A stretch of DNA of 51,829 nt, taken from contig CANJGB010000025.1 in the NCBI GenBank assembly GCA_947473805.1, positions 1-51,829 of the forward strand. Direction: 5' to 3'. The first letter of the stretch is position 1. Every line of letters begins with the position of its first letter. Positions 33,413-44,285 of this stretch are shown here, in pieces. The stretch is from Alphaproteobacteria bacterium (GTDB taxonomy: Bacteria > Pseudomonadota > Alphaproteobacteria > Ferrovibrionales > Ferrovibrionaceae). The notes under the pieces are model-generated. The model ran no database searches, had not been told where the DNA came from, and saw only the letters and a program-made list of their open reading frames with translations. Position numbers and translations under genes: made by a program.

Positions 33413-35670
33413 GTCGCCTTATAGGCGGCCAGCGCTGCCATGTTGACGATGTCGGACACCGTCGCGCCCAGCTGCACGATCTGCACCGGCCGCTCCAGGC
33501 CATAAAGCAGCGGACCGATCACGGTGCCGCCGCCCAGTTCCTGCAACAGCTTCGAGCACAGGCTGGCCGAATGCAGGCCGGGCATGACCAGCACGTTGGC
33601 GGGACCGCTGAGACGGCAGAACGGATAAAGCTTGCGCACCTCCGCGTTCAGCGCGGTGTCGGCCGCCATCTCGCCGTCATACTCGAAATCGACCTGGCGG
33701 CTGTCGAGCAGGCTGACCGCCTCGCGCACCTGCGATGCGACCTGGCCCGTCTGGCTGCCGAAATTGGCGTGGCTCAGCAGCGCGACGCGCGGCTCGTAAC
33801 CCATCTGGCGCGCCACCATCGCGGCTTGCACCGCAATGTCCGCCATTTGCGGACCCGTCGGCAGTTCGTGCACGCGCGTATCCGCCATGAACACCGTGCG
33901 GCCGCGGGCGACGACGATCGACACGCCGATCGGACGCTGGCGCGGCTTGGGATCGATGACGCGGCGGACATATTCGTAAACCGACGAGAAGCTGCGCGTC
34001 ACGCCGGTTATCATCGCGTCCGCGTCGCTCAATGCCAGCATGCATGAAGCGAAAATGTTGCGGTCCTGGTTGACCATGCGGGCGCAATCGCGGTGCAGGG
34101 CCCCGCGCCGTTGCAGACGCCGGTATAGGTACTCGATATAGAGTTCGTTCTTCGCGCTGATGCGCGCGTTGGTGATCTCCAGCCCGCTCATGTTGCTCAG
34201 GCCCATGCGCGTCATGGCTTCCTTGATGCGGTCCTCGCGGCCGACCAGGATCGGGGTGCCATAGCCCGCGTCGCGGAAATTGATCGCCGCGCGAATGACC
34301 TTTTCCTCTTCGCCCTCGGCGAAGACGACCCGCTTCGGATTCGCCACCACCTGGTCGAAGAACAGCTGCAAGGTGTCCGCCGTCTTGTCCAGGCGGCCGC
34401 GCAACTCGGACCGGTACTCGGTCATGTCGGTGATCGGCTTGCGCGCGACCTTCGACTCCATCGCGGCCTTCGCCACGGCGGTCGGCACCTCGACGATCAG
34501 GCGCGGGTCGAACGGTACCGGGATGATGTACTTGGGGCCGTATTGCGGACGCTCGCCCTTGTAGGCGGCGGCGACTTCGTCGGGCACGTCCTCGCGCGCC
34601 AGCCGCGCAATCGCTTCGGCGGCGGCAATCTTCATCGCGTCGTTGATGGTCGAAGCGCGTACATCCAGGGCGCCGCGGAAGATGTAGGGGAAGCCCAGCA
34701 CGTTGTTGACCTGGTTCGGATAGTCCGACCGGCCGGTGGCGACGATGGCGTCGGGCCGGGAGGTGGCCACTTCCTCGGGCGTGATTTCGGGATCGGGATT
34801 GGCCATGGCGAAGATGATCGGCTTGGGCGCCATCGCCTTGACCATCTCGGCCGTCACCGCGCCCTTGACCGACAGGCCCAGGAACACGTCGGCGCCGACC
34901 AGCGCTTCCGACAGGGTGCGCGCCTTGGTATCGACCGCATGCGCCGACTTCCACTGGTTCATGCCGTCAGTTCGGCCCTTGTAGATGACGCCCTTGGTGT
35001 CGCACAGGATCGCGTTCTCGTGCGGCAGGCCCATGGCCTTGATCAGTTCAAGGCAGGCAATGCCGGCGGCGCCGGCGCCGTTCACGACAATCCTGGTGTC
35101 CTTCATGCTGCGCCCGGTCAGGTGCAGCGCGTTGATCAGGCCGGCGGCGGAGATGATCGCCGTGCCGTGCTGGTCATCGTGAAAAATGGGGATGTTCATC
35201 AGCTCGCGCAGGCGCTGCTCGATGATGAAACATTCCGGCGCCTTGATGTCTTCCAGGTTGATGCCGCCAAATGACGGGCCGAGGAAGCGCACGCAATTGA
35301 CGAACTCGTCGACATCGCGGGTATCGACTTCAAGGTCGATGGAATCGACGTCGGCAAAGCGCTTGAACAGCACCGCCTTGCCCTCCATGACCGGCTTGCC
35401 GGCCAGCGCGCCGAGGTCGCCGAGGCCCAGCACCGCGGTGCCGTTCGAAATGACGGCGACCATGTTGCCCTTCGCCGTGTAGTCGTAGGCGAGATCAGGG
35501 TCCTTTTCGATCGCCAGGCAGGGTGCCGCGACACCGGGGCTGTACGCGAGCGAGAGATCCCACTGCGTCGCCATCGGCTTGGTCGGGACGATCTCCAGCT
35601 TGCCGGGACGTCCTTCTTTATGAAATTTGAGGGCTTCCTCGTAGACGCTTTGTATTTTTTCGTCGCTCAT
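33409..35670 (-). CDS. maeB: NADP-dependent malic enzyme with phosphotransacetylase-like domain
   Basis: Decarboxylates malate to pyruvate with reduction of NADP. 753 codons in the standard MaeB layout: malic domain (about 1-165; PGKLEIVPTKPMATQWDLSLAYSPGVA, NGTAVLGLGDLG), NAD(P)-binding domain (about 165-405; INLEDIKAPECFIIE, FHDDQHGTAIISAAG, VVNGAGAAGIACLEL, FAMANPDPEITPEE), and a C-terminal phosphotransacetylase-like domain (about 430-750; VVFAEGEEEKVIRAA, LVMPGLHSASLCSKLLQEL) thought to bind acetyl-CoA as a regulator. The ATG at 35670 (MSDEKIQSV) matches the family start; the frame is open to 35751 but that part includes the likely promoter. It is divergent from mutS and is next to two citrate-synthase genes. 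Confidence 0.95.
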   Translation of the reverse strand: MSDEKIQSVYEEALKFHKEGRPGKLEIVPTKPMATQWDLSLAYSPGVAAPCLAIEKDPDLAYDYTAKGNMVAVISNGTAVLGLGDLGALAGKPVMEGKAVLFKRFADVDSIDLEVDTRDVDEFVNCVRFLGPSFGGINLEDIKAPECFIIEQRLRELMNIPIFHDDQHGTAIISAAGLINALHLTGRSMKDTRIVVNGAGAAGIACLELIKAMGLPHENAILCDTKGVIYKGRTDGMNQWKSAHAVDTKARTLSEALVGADVFLGLSVKGAVTAEMVKAMAPKPIIFAMANPDPEITPEEVATSRPDAIVATGRSDYPNQVNNVLGFPYIFRGALDVRASTINDAMKIAAAEAIARLAREDVPDEVAAAYKGERPQYGPKYIIPVPFDPRLIVEVPTAVAKAAMESKVARKPITDMTEYRSELRGRLDKTADTLQLFFDQVVANPKRVVFAEGEEEKVIRAAINFRDAGYGTPILVGREDRIKEAMTRMGLSNMSGLEITNARISAKNELYIEYLYRRLQRRGALHRDCARMVNQDRNIFASCMLALSDADAMITGVTRSFSSVYEYVRRVIDPKPRQRPIGVSIVVARGRTVFMADTRVHELPTGPQMADIAVQAAMVARQMGYEPRVALLSHANFGSQTGQVASQVREAVSLLDSRQVDFEYDGEMAADTALNAEVRKLYPFCRLSGPANVLVMPGLHSASLCSKLLQELGGGTVIGPLLYGLERPVQIVQLGATVSDIVNMAALAAYKAT

Positions 35671-35720
35671 CAATGCCGTATCGGGCCGAGCCCGGATTCC
35701 TTCCTTACCGCCGTCATATA

Positions 35721-35736
35721 TGGGAAAATGTTCCCA
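35721..35736. promoter_or_regulatory. Palindrome between maeB and mutS
   Basis: TGGGAAAATGTTCCCA has perfect 6-bp arms (TGGGAA and TTCCCA) around four bases. It lies 50 bp before the maeB start and 94 bp before mutS, in the divergent promoter region. A dimeric regulator is likely but not identified. Confidence 0.45.
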
Positions 35737-35829
35737 CAAATTGAACTCCAATCATACGGCGAAGTCGGCCAATTCGCGAAGCAATTCCGGGGCATGGGAG
35801 GCCGCGCCGCCATGTTATAGAGGCCGGCC

Positions 35830-38469
35830 ATGGCGTCTTCCCCGTCCAGCCCGACTGAAACCAGTGCATCGCCGATGCTGACCCAGTATCTGGGCATCAA
35901 GGCTGACCACCCCGACAGCCTGCTGTTCTACCGGATGGGCGATTTCTACGAGCTTTTCTTTGATGACGCCGTGCGCGCATCCAAGGCGCTCGACATCACC
36001 CTGACCAAGCGCGGCCATCACCAGGGCGCCGACATCCCGATGTGCGGCGTGCCGGTTCACACCGCCGAGGCCTATCTGGCGCGGCTGATCCGCTCCGGCT
36101 TCAAGGTCGCGGTCTGCGAACAGATCGAGGACCCGGCCGCGGCCAAAAAGCGCGGCGGCAAGTCGGTGGTCGAACGCGGCGTGGTGCGCCTGGTCACCCC
36201 CGGTACGCTGACCGAAGAGGGCCTGCTCGACGCCCGCACCTATAATTACCTGACCGCTCTGGCCCGGGCCGATGGCGGTCTTGCCCTAGCCTGGATCGAC
36301 ATGTCCACCGGCGACTTCGCGGTCCAGAAGACAACGCCGGCCGCTCTCGCCGCCGACCTCGCCCGCATCGCGCCGGGCGAATTGCTGCTGGCCGACACGC
36401 TGGCAGTGGACGATGACCTCGCCCCCCTGCTGCTCGACTGGCGCGCGCGGATCACGCCGCTGCCGGCCGTGCGCTTCGACAGCACGGCTGGCGAGCGCCG
36501 CCTCAAGGCAGTGTTCCAGGTCGCGGCGCTGGATGGCTTCGGCGCCTTCGCCCGCGCCGAGATCGCGGCCGCCGGCGCGCTGCTCGACTATCTGGACCTG
36601 ACGCAGAAGGGCAAGCTGCCGCAGCTCTCGCCGCCGCGACGTCTCGCGCCGGGCGATACCATGTCGATCGACGCCTCGACGCGGCGCAACCTGGAACTGG
36701 TGCAGACGCTGCAGGGCGAACGTGCGGGCTCGCTGCTTGCCACCATCGACCGCACCGCCACTTCGGCCGGCGCGCGCCTGCTGGCGGCACGGCTGTCGGC
36801 GCCGCTGACCGATCCCGCTGCCATCGCGGCGCGGCACGATGCGGTCGAATGGTTTGTCGCGGACGAAGCGGCGCGCACGCGACTGCGCAAATTGCTGACG
36901 TCGATGCCCGACATGGCCCGCGCCCTGTCGCGCCTCACGCTCGGCCGCGGCGGACCGCGCGACCTCGCCGCGTTGCGCGATGGCCTGAAGCTGCTGCCTG
37001 ATATCGCCGCGCTGCTGCATGGCGTGCTGGTCGCCGATCTTGCCGCCGCGCGTACGGCTTTGGGCGATCATCGCGAACTGGCGGATCGCCTTGCTGCCGC
37101 ACTCGGGGACGAACTGCCGCTCAACGCGCGCGACGGCGGGTTTGTTGCCGCGGGCTTTGATGCGTCGCTCGACGAGTTGCGCGTGCTGCGCGATGAAAGC
37201 CGCCGCCACATTGCCGGCCTGCAGCAGAAATATGTCGATGCTACCCAGGTGCCGGGGCTGAAGATCCGGCACAACAACGTGCTGGGCTATTACATCGAGG
37301 TGACGCCGCGCTATGCGGACGCGGTGCGTGCGGCCGATGGCTTCATCCATCGCCAGACCATGGCCAATGCGGCGCGCTTCTCGACCGTCGAACTGGGCGA
37401 TCTCGAAACCAAGATCGTGCAGGCGGCGGACCGTGCGCTAGCGCTGGAACTGAACATTTTCACCGCGCTTGCCACGGCCGCCATCGATGCCGCCGCCCCT
37501 GTCGGGCGCGCGGCCGATGCGGTGGCGCAGCTCGATGTCGCGTCCGCGTCCGCCGATCTGGCATCGGCCGAAAACTGGTGCCGGCCTGTGGTCGAGGGCG
37601 GCACGGCCTTCACCATCAAGGGCGGTCGTCATCCGGTGGTCGAGGCCGCGCTGCGCCGCAATGGCGCTGGCGGCTTCGTCGCCAACGACTGCGAACTGGG
37701 CGATCCGCGCCTGTGGCTGCTCACCGGCCCGAACATGGCCGGTAAAAGTACTTTCCTGCGCCAGAACGCGGTAATCGCCGTGCTGGCTCAGGCGGGCCTG
37801 TACGTGCCGGCGACGTCCGCGCGCATCGGCGTGGTCGATCGCCTGTTCAGTCGCGTCGGTGCGGCGGACGATCTCGCGCGCGGCCGTTCCACCTTCATGG
37901 TCGAGATGGTCGAGACCGCGGCCATCCTGAACCAGACCGGTCCCAGCGCGCTGGTCATCCTCGACGAGATCGGCCGCGGCACCGCGACGTTCGACGGTCT
38001 TTCAATTGCGTGGGCCGCCGTCGAACATCTGCACGATCTCAACCGCTGCCGCGCCTTGTTCGCCACGCACTATCACGAACTCACCGCGCTTGCCGCGCGG
38101 CTGCCCTCGCTCGCGAACCACACCATGCGGGTGAAGGAATGGCAGGGCGACGTGGTGTTCCTGCACGAGGTTGCGTCGGGCGCCGCCGACCGCTCCTACG
38201 GCATCCAGGTGGCGAAGCTTGCCGGCCTGCCGCCGGCAGTCATCCACCGCGCCGAGGCCGTGCTGGTGCAGCTGGAAAAATCCGGCCAGTCCGGCGCGGT
38301 GGGCAAGCTGGTCGATGATCTGCCGCTGTTCTCCAGCGCGCGTCCGCCGCCCGCGCCGGCAAGGGTGTCCGAGGTCGAGACGTTGTTGCGCTCCACCGGC
38401 ATCGACGACCTGTCGCCGCGCCAGGCGCTGGACCTGCTCTACCGGCTCAGGGCACTGCTGACGGACTAG
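35830..38469 (+). CDS. mutS: DNA mismatch repair protein MutS
   Basis: Recognises base mismatches and small loops and starts methyl-independent or -directed repair with MutL. 879 residues, complete: mismatch-binding domain ([28 protein letters not shown], with the Phe-x-Glu pair in DFYELF), connector, lever and clamp ([15 protein letters not shown]), and the ATPase domain with Walker [14 protein letters not shown] (from about residue 633), the [20 protein letters not shown] signature, Walker [17 protein letters not shown] and [14 protein letters not shown]-terminal helical tail is present. The 3' end overlaps a lipoprotein gene by 23 bp on the other strand. Confidence 0.98.
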   Translation: MASSPSSPTETSASPMLTQYLGIKADHPDSLLFYRMGDFYELFFDDAVRASKALDITLTKRGHHQGADIPMCGVPVHTAEAYLARLIRSGFKVAVCEQIEDPAAAKKRGGKSVVERGVVRLVTPGTLTEEGLLDARTYNYLTALARADGGLALAWIDMSTGDFAVQKTTPAALAADLARIAPGELLLADTLAVDDDLAPLLLDWRARITPLPAVRFDSTAGERRLKAVFQVAALDGFGAFARAEIAAAGALLDYLDLTQKGKLPQLSPPRRLAPGDTMSIDASTRRNLELVQTLQGERAGSLLATIDRTATSAGARLLAARLSAPLTDPAAIAARHDAVEWFVADEAARTRLRKLLTSMPDMARALSRLTLGRGGPRDLAALRDGLKLLPDIAALLHGVLVADLAAARTALGDHRELADRLAAALGDELPLNARDGGFVAAGFDASLDELRVLRDESRRHIAGLQQKYVDATQVPGLKIRHNNVLGYYIEVTPRYADAVRAADGFIHRQTMANAARFSTVELGDLETKIVQAADRALALELNIFTALATAAIDAAAPVGRAADAVAQLDVASASADLASAENWCRPVVEGGTAFTIKGGRHPVVEAALRRNGAGGFVANDCELGDPRLWLLTGPNMAGKSTFLRQNAVIAVLAQAGLYVPATSARIGVVDRLFSRVGAADDLARGRSTFMVEMVETAAILNQTGPSALVILDEIGRGTATFDGLSIAWAAVEHLHDLNRCRALFATHYHELTALAARLPSLANHTMRVKEWQGDVVFLHEVASGAADRSYGIQVAKLAGLPPAVIHRAEAVLVQLEKSGQSGAVGKLVDDLPLFSSARPPPAPARVSEVETLLRSTGIDDLSPRQALDLLYRLRALLTD

Positions 38470-38944
38470 GCGCCGGCACGTCCAGGTATTCGGGCTTTTG
38501 GTCGGGCCGACCGAAGCGCAGCTTGATGGTCCAGTCCTGCCAGCCGCGCCGGTAGGCCGTCATGTCGGGCAGCACGATGACGGCGCTGCTCTCGATCAGG
38601 CTGGCCCGCCGCGGTGCGCCGAACAGCCCGTTTACCGGCAGGCCCATGGACAGGCCGGGGTTAACGCCACTACCCGACGCACCTTCCACATTCACGCCAA
38701 AGGCCGGCCGGCCGAACACCGGCGGCCGTGTCGAGAGGCGGTCGGACTGGATGGTCTCGGCGGTGAAGCCGCGGCCATCGGGCGCGATCAGCTCGGCATC
38801 GTCCAGCAGGCGGCTGGCGCGCGTACGCACCTCGATCCGTCCTGGCGCGATGAAGTCGGCGGTGGCGACAGGCGGCGGCGTTGGCGCATCGCCGGCGCAG
38901 GCGGCGAGCAACAGGAAGGTGAGCAGGATCAGGGAACGGCGCAT
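38447..38944 (-). CDS. Small lipoprotein of unknown function
   Basis: 165-residue exported lipoprotein: signal peptide with lipobox LLLAAC, then [36 protein letters not shown] and a proline-ended tail. No known domain was recognised. The ATG at 38944 opens the signal peptide; the frame upstream is only the shadow of the SDR gene. It is divergent from the SDR gene, and its 3' end overlaps mutS by 23 bp. Confidence 0.7.
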   Translation of the reverse strand: MRRSLILLTFLLLAACAGDAPTPPPVATADFIAPGRIEVRTRASRLLDDAELIAPDGRGFTAETIQSDRLSTRPPVFGRPAFGVNVEGASGSGVNPGLSMGLPVNGLFGAPRRASLIESSAVIVLPDMTAYRRGWQDWTIKLRFGRPDQKPEYLDVPAPSPSAVP

Positions 38945-39028
38945 ACGCGGATCATAGCGCCCCGCCCGACAAAAAAGCCGCAAGCCTCGCGCCACCTGTG
39001 GCAGAATCACGCGCGGGAGGACATGTTC

Positions 39029-39814
39029 ATGAAGTGCGATTTCACCGGCAAGGTCTGCGTCGTCACCGGCGCCAGCCGCGGCATCGGTTCGGTCATGGCC
39101 AGGGACTTCGCGGCCGAGGGCGGCAAGGTCGTCGGCGCCGGCCGCAATACCGGTGCCCTGAAGACACTCGCGGCCGAGATCAAGGCGGCCGGCGGCATCT
39201 TCATCCCGGTCGAGGCTGACCTCTCGAAAATGGTGCAGTGCAAAAAGCTGGTCGATACCGCACTGAAGGAATTCGGCCAGATCGACGTGCTGGTCAATAA
39301 TCTGGGCATTACCGGCGCGCACAAGCCGATCCGCGACCTGCAGCCCGAGGAATGGCAGGAGGCGCTGGATACCAACCTGACCAGCGTCTACGCCTGTATT
39401 CACTACGCGGTCGGCTCGATGATGGACCGCAAAACCGGCGCCATCGTCAACGTGTCCTCGGTCGGCACCAAAATACCTTCCCCGATGCGCGTGCCGTATG
39501 TGGCCACCAAAATGGGCATGCACGGCATTACCCGCGTCCTCGCCCACGAACTGGGTCCCTACAATATCCGCGTCAACACGGTCAGCCCCGGCTTTGTCGA
39601 TGGCGAGCGGTCCGACGAAGTGCAGGAGCGCATGGCGAAGAACCGCGGCATTCCGAAGGACGAGATGCGCCACATCATGCTCCAGGCGTCACCGCTGCGG
39701 CGCAGCGTGCCGCCGGGCGACATTTCCAACATGGTCCGCTTTCTGGCGTCGGACCTGGGTGCCAGCCTGACCGGGCAGGATATCGACGTCGCCGCCGGAC
39801 TCGCCTTCAACTAA
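39029..39814 (+). CDS. Short-chain dehydrogenase/reductase
   Basis: 261-residue NAD(P)-dependent oxidoreductase of the SDR family. Visible are the cofactor motif VVTGASRGIGSVMA (TGxxxGxG), VNNLGITG in place of the usual NNAG, serine in VNVSSVGTK, the YVATK catalytic Tyr-x-x-x-Lys, and the region after VNTVSPGFVDG. The GGGAGG site at 39015-39020 favours the ATG at 39029 over that at 39023. It lies 48 bp before glnD on the same strand. The substrate cannot be told from the sequence. Confidence 0.9.
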   Translation: MKCDFTGKVCVVTGASRGIGSVMARDFAAEGGKVVGAGRNTGALKTLAAEIKAAGGIFIPVEADLSKMVQCKKLVDTALKEFGQIDVLVNNLGITGAHKPIRDLQPEEWQEALDTNLTSVYACIHYAVGSMMDRKTGAIVNVSSVGTKIPSPMRVPYVATKMGMHGITRVLAHELGPYNIRVNTVSPGFVDGERSDEVQERMAKNRGIPKDEMRHIMLQASPLRRSVPPGDISNMVRFLASDLGASLTGQDIDVAAGLAFN

Positions 39815-39862
39815 GGCGGCGCATTAACTGAATTCGGCCGCAAATCGCACTATTATAGGTAA

Positions 39863-42676
39863 ATGGACAAGATAAAGGCCCCTCGCGCGGTGATCGATCG
39901 CCGTCGCCTGACCTTGGCGCTCGACGCCCTGGCGGGCGACACCGGTCAGGCTGGCCCGGCCCAGCGGCCGGCGGCGGTGGCGTTGCTGAAACAGGCCCTG
40001 GCCGCCGGCCGCGAGGAAATCCAGGCGCGGTTCGAGGCCGGCGCCGGGCCGGTGCCGACCGTGCAGGCGCACAGCTACCTGATCGACCAGCTCGTTCGCG
40101 CGGTTCACGATTTCACCGTTCACCGTATCTATCGCCTGCCGAACCCGACATCCGGCGAGCGCCTGACCCTCGTTGCCGTCGGCGGCTATGGCCGTGGCGA
40201 GATGGCGCCGTTCTCCGATATCGATCTGCTGTTTCTGCTGCCCTACAAGCAGACGCCGTGGGGCGAGCAGGTGGTGGAGTTCATGCTCTACGTCCTGTGG
40301 GACCTTGGCCTCAAGGTCGGCCATTCGACGCGCAACGTGCAGGAATGCCTGCGCCAGGCCAAGGCCGACATGACCATCCGCACCGCCCTGCTCGAGGCGC
40401 GGTGGATATGGGGTGAGCGCGACCTGTTCGACGACATGCGCGCGCGCTTCGATGCCGAGATCGTCGCCAAGACCGGCCCCGAATTCGTCGAGGCCAAGCT
40501 GGCCGAGCGCAATGCACGCCACCAGCGCATGGGCGATTCCCGGTACATGGTCGAGCCGAACCTGAAGGAGGGCAAGGGTGGCCTGCGCGACCTGCACACC
40601 CTGTTCTGGATCGCGAAATATCTCTACCGCACCGATGATGTGGGCTCGCTGGTTGCCCGCGGCGTCCTTACCGCCGCCGAACACCGGCGATTCACCGCGG
40701 CGCGCAACTTCCTGCTCTCGGTGCGCTGCCATCTGCACTATCTCGCCGGCCGCGCCGAGGAGCGTCTGACGTTTGACGTGCAGGGCGAACTGGCGTCGCG
40801 CATGGGCTATGCCGACCATCCGGGCAGCCGCGGCGTCGAGCGGTTCATGAAGCACTACTATCTGACGGCCAAGGACATCGGCGACCTGACGCGCATCTTC
40901 GCTGCCGCGCTCGAGGAGCAGTTCAAGAAGAAGCGCAGCCGCTTCGCCATTCTCGGCCGGCCAAAGCGCATTGTCGGCGCGGCCGGTCTGATGCTCGATG
41001 GCGCCCGCGTCACCATCGCCGACGAGCATGTGTTCGAGACCGACCCGGTCAAGATGCTGCGCCTGTTCCACCTGGCACAGGAGCGCGAGCTCGACATCCA
41101 TCCTGACGCGTTGCGCCAGGTGCGGCGCAACCTGAAGCTCATCAACGCCGACGCGCGCGCGGACCCCGAGGCGAACCAGCTGTTCCTGGAAATGCTGACG
41201 TCACGCAAGGACCCGGAGACGACGCTGCGCCGGCTCAGCGAGGCCGGTGTGTTCGGTCGCTTCGTGCCCGATTTCGGCCGCGTCGTGGCCCAGGTACAGC
41301 ACGACATGTACCACGTGTACACGGTCGACGAGCACACCATCCGCGCCATCGGTGTTCTCTCGGCCATCGAGCGCGGCGTGCTGGCCGAGGATCATCCTGT
41401 CGCCAACGAGATCATCCACCAGATCGTCTCACGGCGCGTGCTGTACCTCGCCGTCATGCTGCACGACATCGCCAAGGGGCGCGGCGGCGACCATTCCGTG
41501 ATCGGCGAACAGGTTGCCTACAAGCTGTGTCCGCGCCTCGGCCTCAGCGAGGCGGAAACCGAAACCGTCGCCTGGCTGGTGCGCTGGCACCTCGCCATGT
41601 CGGCCACTGCGTTCAAGCGCGACCTGAACGATTCCAAGACCATTTCCGACTTCGTCCAGCTGGTGCAAAGTCCTGAGCGCCTGCGTCTGTTGCTGGTGCT
41701 GACGGTGGTTGATATCCGCGCCGTGGGTCCGAACGTGTGGAACGGCTGGAAGGGCCAGCTGCTGCGCGAACTGTACCGCCGCGCGGAATACGTCCTGGCC
41801 GGCGGCAATGTCGCGACCGGCCGCCGCGAGCGCGTGGCCGCCGCCAAGGAGCAGGTGCTCAAGCAATTGTCCGAACTGGCGCTGCGCGGCGTCAACACGC
41901 TGCTCAAGCGGCATTACGACGCGTACTGGCTGTCGCACGACACCGACACCATTGCCCGGCATGTGCGCCTGATGCGCGACGCCGACAAGGGGGATTCTTC
42001 GCTAACGCTCGATTTCCGGCCCGACAAGTTCCGCGCCGTGACCGAGATGACGATGTACGCCACCGACCATCCCGGCCTGTTCGCCCGCGTCGCCGGCGCC
42101 ATCGCGGTATGCGGCGGCAACATTGTCGATGCCAAGGTGTTCACCACGACCGATGGCATGGCCATCGACACCTTCTACATACAGGACGCCGAGGGCGGCG
42201 CGTTCGACAAGCCGGAACGCATCGCCAAGCTGCGCATCGCCATCGAACGCACCCTGTCCGGCGACCTGCGCCCGATGCAGTCCATGGCGCTGGAAAAGCC
42301 CAACCTGCCGGCCCGCACCCACGTCTTTACCGTCGTGCGGGTCGTGCTGATCGACAACAACGCGTCTGCCGGCTACACGGTGATCGAGGTGAACGGCCGC
42401 GACCGACCCGGTCTTCTGTACGATGTGACCCGCGCACTGTACGGCCTGTCGGTCACCATTGGCTCGGCGCATATCGCCACCTATGGCGAGCGGGCGGTCG
42501 ACGTCTTTTACGTGAAGGATCTGACCGGCATGAAGGTCGTGCACAAGGCCCGTCTCGCGGCGATCGAGCGCCGCCTGCTCGAGGCCCTGCGCCCGCCCGA
42601 GCAGAAGGACCGTCCAAAGGTCGAAGTCGACGAGGCGCCGCGCCGTCGCGCGCCAGCCCGCAGCCGGGCGGCCTAG
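39863..42676 (+). CDS. glnD: [Protein-PII] uridylyltransferase/uridylyl-removing enzyme GlnD
   Basis: Central nitrogen sensor: uridylylates PII proteins under nitrogen limitation and removes UMP when glutamine is high. 937 residues in the standard order: nucleotidyltransferase (about 100-250, with GGYGRGEMAPFSDIDLLFL and its DxD pair), a GlnD linker region with EPNLKEGKGGLRDLHTLFW, an HD domain (about 510-640; HDIAKGRGGDHS), and two C-terminal ACT domains (about 725-800, TDHPGLFARVAGAIA, and 835-905, GRDRPGLLYDVTRAL) that bind glutamine. It ends in an arginine-rich tail. It starts the glnD-murJ-trpS run, with murJ 6 bp after its stop. Confidence 0.98.
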   Translation: MDKIKAPRAVIDRRRLTLALDALAGDTGQAGPAQRPAAVALLKQALAAGREEIQARFEAGAGPVPTVQAHSYLIDQLVRAVHDFTVHRIYRLPNPTSGERLTLVAVGGYGRGEMAPFSDIDLLFLLPYKQTPWGEQVVEFMLYVLWDLGLKVGHSTRNVQECLRQAKADMTIRTALLEARWIWGERDLFDDMRARFDAEIVAKTGPEFVEAKLAERNARHQRMGDSRYMVEPNLKEGKGGLRDLHTLFWIAKYLYRTDDVGSLVARGVLTAAEHRRFTAARNFLLSVRCHLHYLAGRAEERLTFDVQGELASRMGYADHPGSRGVERFMKHYYLTAKDIGDLTRIFAAALEEQFKKKRSRFAILGRPKRIVGAAGLMLDGARVTIADEHVFETDPVKMLRLFHLAQERELDIHPDALRQVRRNLKLINADARADPEANQLFLEMLTSRKDPETTLRRLSEAGVFGRFVPDFGRVVAQVQHDMYHVYTVDEHTIRAIGVLSAIERGVLAEDHPVANEIIHQIVSRRVLYLAVMLHDIAKGRGGDHSVIGEQVAYKLCPRLGLSEAETETVAWLVRWHLAMSATAFKRDLNDSKTISDFVQLVQSPERLRLLLVLTVVDIRAVGPNVWNGWKGQLLRELYRRAEYVLAGGNVATGRRERVAAAKEQVLKQLSELALRGVNTLLKRHYDAYWLSHDTDTIARHVRLMRDADKGDSSLTLDFRPDKFRAVTEMTMYATDHPGLFARVAGAIAVCGGNIVDAKVFTTTDGMAIDTFYIQDAEGGAFDKPERIAKLRIAIERTLSGDLRPMQSMALEKPNLPARTHVFTVVRVVLIDNNASAGYTVIEVNGRDRPGLLYDVTRALYGLSVTIGSAHIATYGERAVDVFYVKDLTGMKVVHKARLAAIERRLLEALRPPEQKDRPKVEVDEAPRRRAPARSRAA

Positions 42677-42682
42677 TCCTCC

Positions 42683-44230
42683 ATGGCGCTGCTGCGCTCC
42701 GTCGCCACGGTCGGCGGCTATACCCTGCTCAGCCGCATCTTCGGTTTTGTGCGCGACATGCTGATCGCGGCCTATGCCGGCGCCGGTCCGGTGGCAGACG
42801 CCTTCTTCGTCGCCTTCAAGCTGCCGAACTTCTTTCGCGCCCTGTTCGCCGAGGGCGCCTTCAACGCGGCCTTCGTGCCCCTGTTCACCGAAACCAATAC
42901 CCGGGGCGGCCGCGCGGCGGCGCTCGCCTTTGCCGAGCGCGCGCTCAGCATCCTGCTTGTCGCGCTGTTCCTGTTCATGACGCTGTGCCAGATCTTCATG
43001 CCGTGGCTGATGATCGGTCTGGCGCCCGGCTTCAATGACGAACCGGCAAAGTTCGACCTCGCCGTCACCTTCACCCGCATTACCTTTCCCTACCTGCTGT
43101 TCATCAGCCTGGTGTCGCTGCTGGGCGGCGTGCTGAATTCCATCGGCCGGTTTGCCGCCGTCGCGGCGACACCGGTTGTTCTCAACATCACCATCATCGT
43201 CGTGCTGCTGGCCACGGTGCAGTTCATGCCCAGCGCCGGCCATGCCCTGTCCTGGGGCGTCATGGCCGCCGGCGTGACGCAGTTCCTGTGGCTCGTCTGG
43301 GCCTGCCACCGGGCCGGCTTCCTGCTGCGCCTGCCGCGTCCCGCGTTGACGCCCGAGGTGCGCCGCCTGCTGAAGCTGATCATGCCGGCCGCCCTGGGGG
43401 CCGGCGTCGTGCAGATCAACCTGGTGATCGGCACCATGCTGGCGTCGCTGCTGCCGTCGGGCGCCATCTCGTACCTGTTCTACGCCGACCGGCTGAACCA
43501 GTTTCCCATCGGCGTGGTCGGTGTCGCGGTGGGTACGGCGCTGCTGCCGCTGCTGTCCCGTCACATCGCGTCTGGCGATGCCCGGGCCGCCCACGACAGC
43601 CAGAACCGCGCCATCGAGATCACGCTGCTGCTGGGCCTGCCGTCCACCGTGGCCTTCCTTGTGGTGCCGACCGAGCTGATCGGCGCCCTGTTCGAGCGCG
43701 GCGCTTTCGGCCCTGCCGCGACGGCGGCGACCGCTGCCGCTCTGATGGCCTATTCGATCGGCTTGCCGGCCTATGTTCTCGTGCGCGCCCTGTCGCCCGG
43801 CTTCTACGCCCGCAAGGACACCCGCACGCCGGTCCGCTTCGCCATCATCAGCATCGTGGTGAATATCGGTGTCAGTTTGATCCTGTTGCGCAGCCTGGAA
43901 CATGCCGGCCTCGCGCTGGCCACGGCGTTGTCGTCCTGGACCAACGCCCTCCTGCTGGCCGGGACGCTCCACCGCCGCGGATACTGGGTTCCCGACCGCC
44001 GCCTGAAATCGCGCCTTTGGCGCATTCTGCTGTCATCGCTGCTGATGGCCGCTGCCCTGTTCGGCTTCGCCCGCCTGCTGGCCCCCTGGTTCGCCGGGGA
44101 TTCGCTCCACCGCCTGGGGGCGCTGGGGCTTGTCGTTGCGGCCGGCATCGCGGTGTACGGGCTCGCCGCCCAGGTCACGGGTGCGGCGCGGCTGGGTGAA
44201 ATGAAGGCAATGCTCCGGCGGCGCGGTTGA
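42683..44230 (+). CDS. murJ: Lipid II flippase MurJ
   Basis: Moves lipid II across the inner membrane for peptidoglycan synthesis. 515 residues with about 14 membrane spans of the MOP/MVF fold. Family marks include GGYTLLSRIFGFVRDMLIAAYAGAG, ADAFFVAFKLPNFFRALFAEGAFNAAFVPLF, LNSIGRFA and YADRLNQFPIGVVGVAVGTALLP. It follows glnD with a 6-bp gap and precedes trpS by 55 bp, a conserved order in alphaproteobacteria. In that order the flippase is co-expressed with nitrogen sensing. Confidence 0.97.
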   Translation: MALLRSVATVGGYTLLSRIFGFVRDMLIAAYAGAGPVADAFFVAFKLPNFFRALFAEGAFNAAFVPLFTETNTRGGRAAALAFAERALSILLVALFLFMTLCQIFMPWLMIGLAPGFNDEPAKFDLAVTFTRITFPYLLFISLVSLLGGVLNSIGRFAAVAATPVVLNITIIVVLLATVQFMPSAGHALSWGVMAAGVTQFLWLVWACHRAGFLLRLPRPALTPEVRRLLKLIMPAALGAGVVQINLVIGTMLASLLPSGAISYLFYADRLNQFPIGVVGVAVGTALLPLLSRHIASGDARAAHDSQNRAIEITLLLGLPSTVAFLVVPTELIGALFERGAFGPAATAATAAALMAYSIGLPAYVLVRALSPGFYARKDTRTPVRFAIISIVVNIGVSLILLRSLEHAGLALATALSSWTNALLLAGTLHRRGYWVPDRRLKSRLWRILLSSLLMAAALFGFARLLAPWFAGDSLHRLGALGLVVAAGIAVYGLAAQVTGAARLGEMKAMLRRRG

Positions 44231-44285
44231 CCCCGCCGGGTGCGCGGGCGATAACTCGCGCCTTCCATCCTGATGCGGAAACCTG

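Noticed and set aside
35671-35751. N-terminal extension of maeB
   Set aside because: Open frame, but no family support and it covers the likely promoter and palindrome.
42002-43972. 656-codon minus-strand frame opposite glnD and murJ
   Set aside because: Gln/Arg-rich shadow spanning two real genes.
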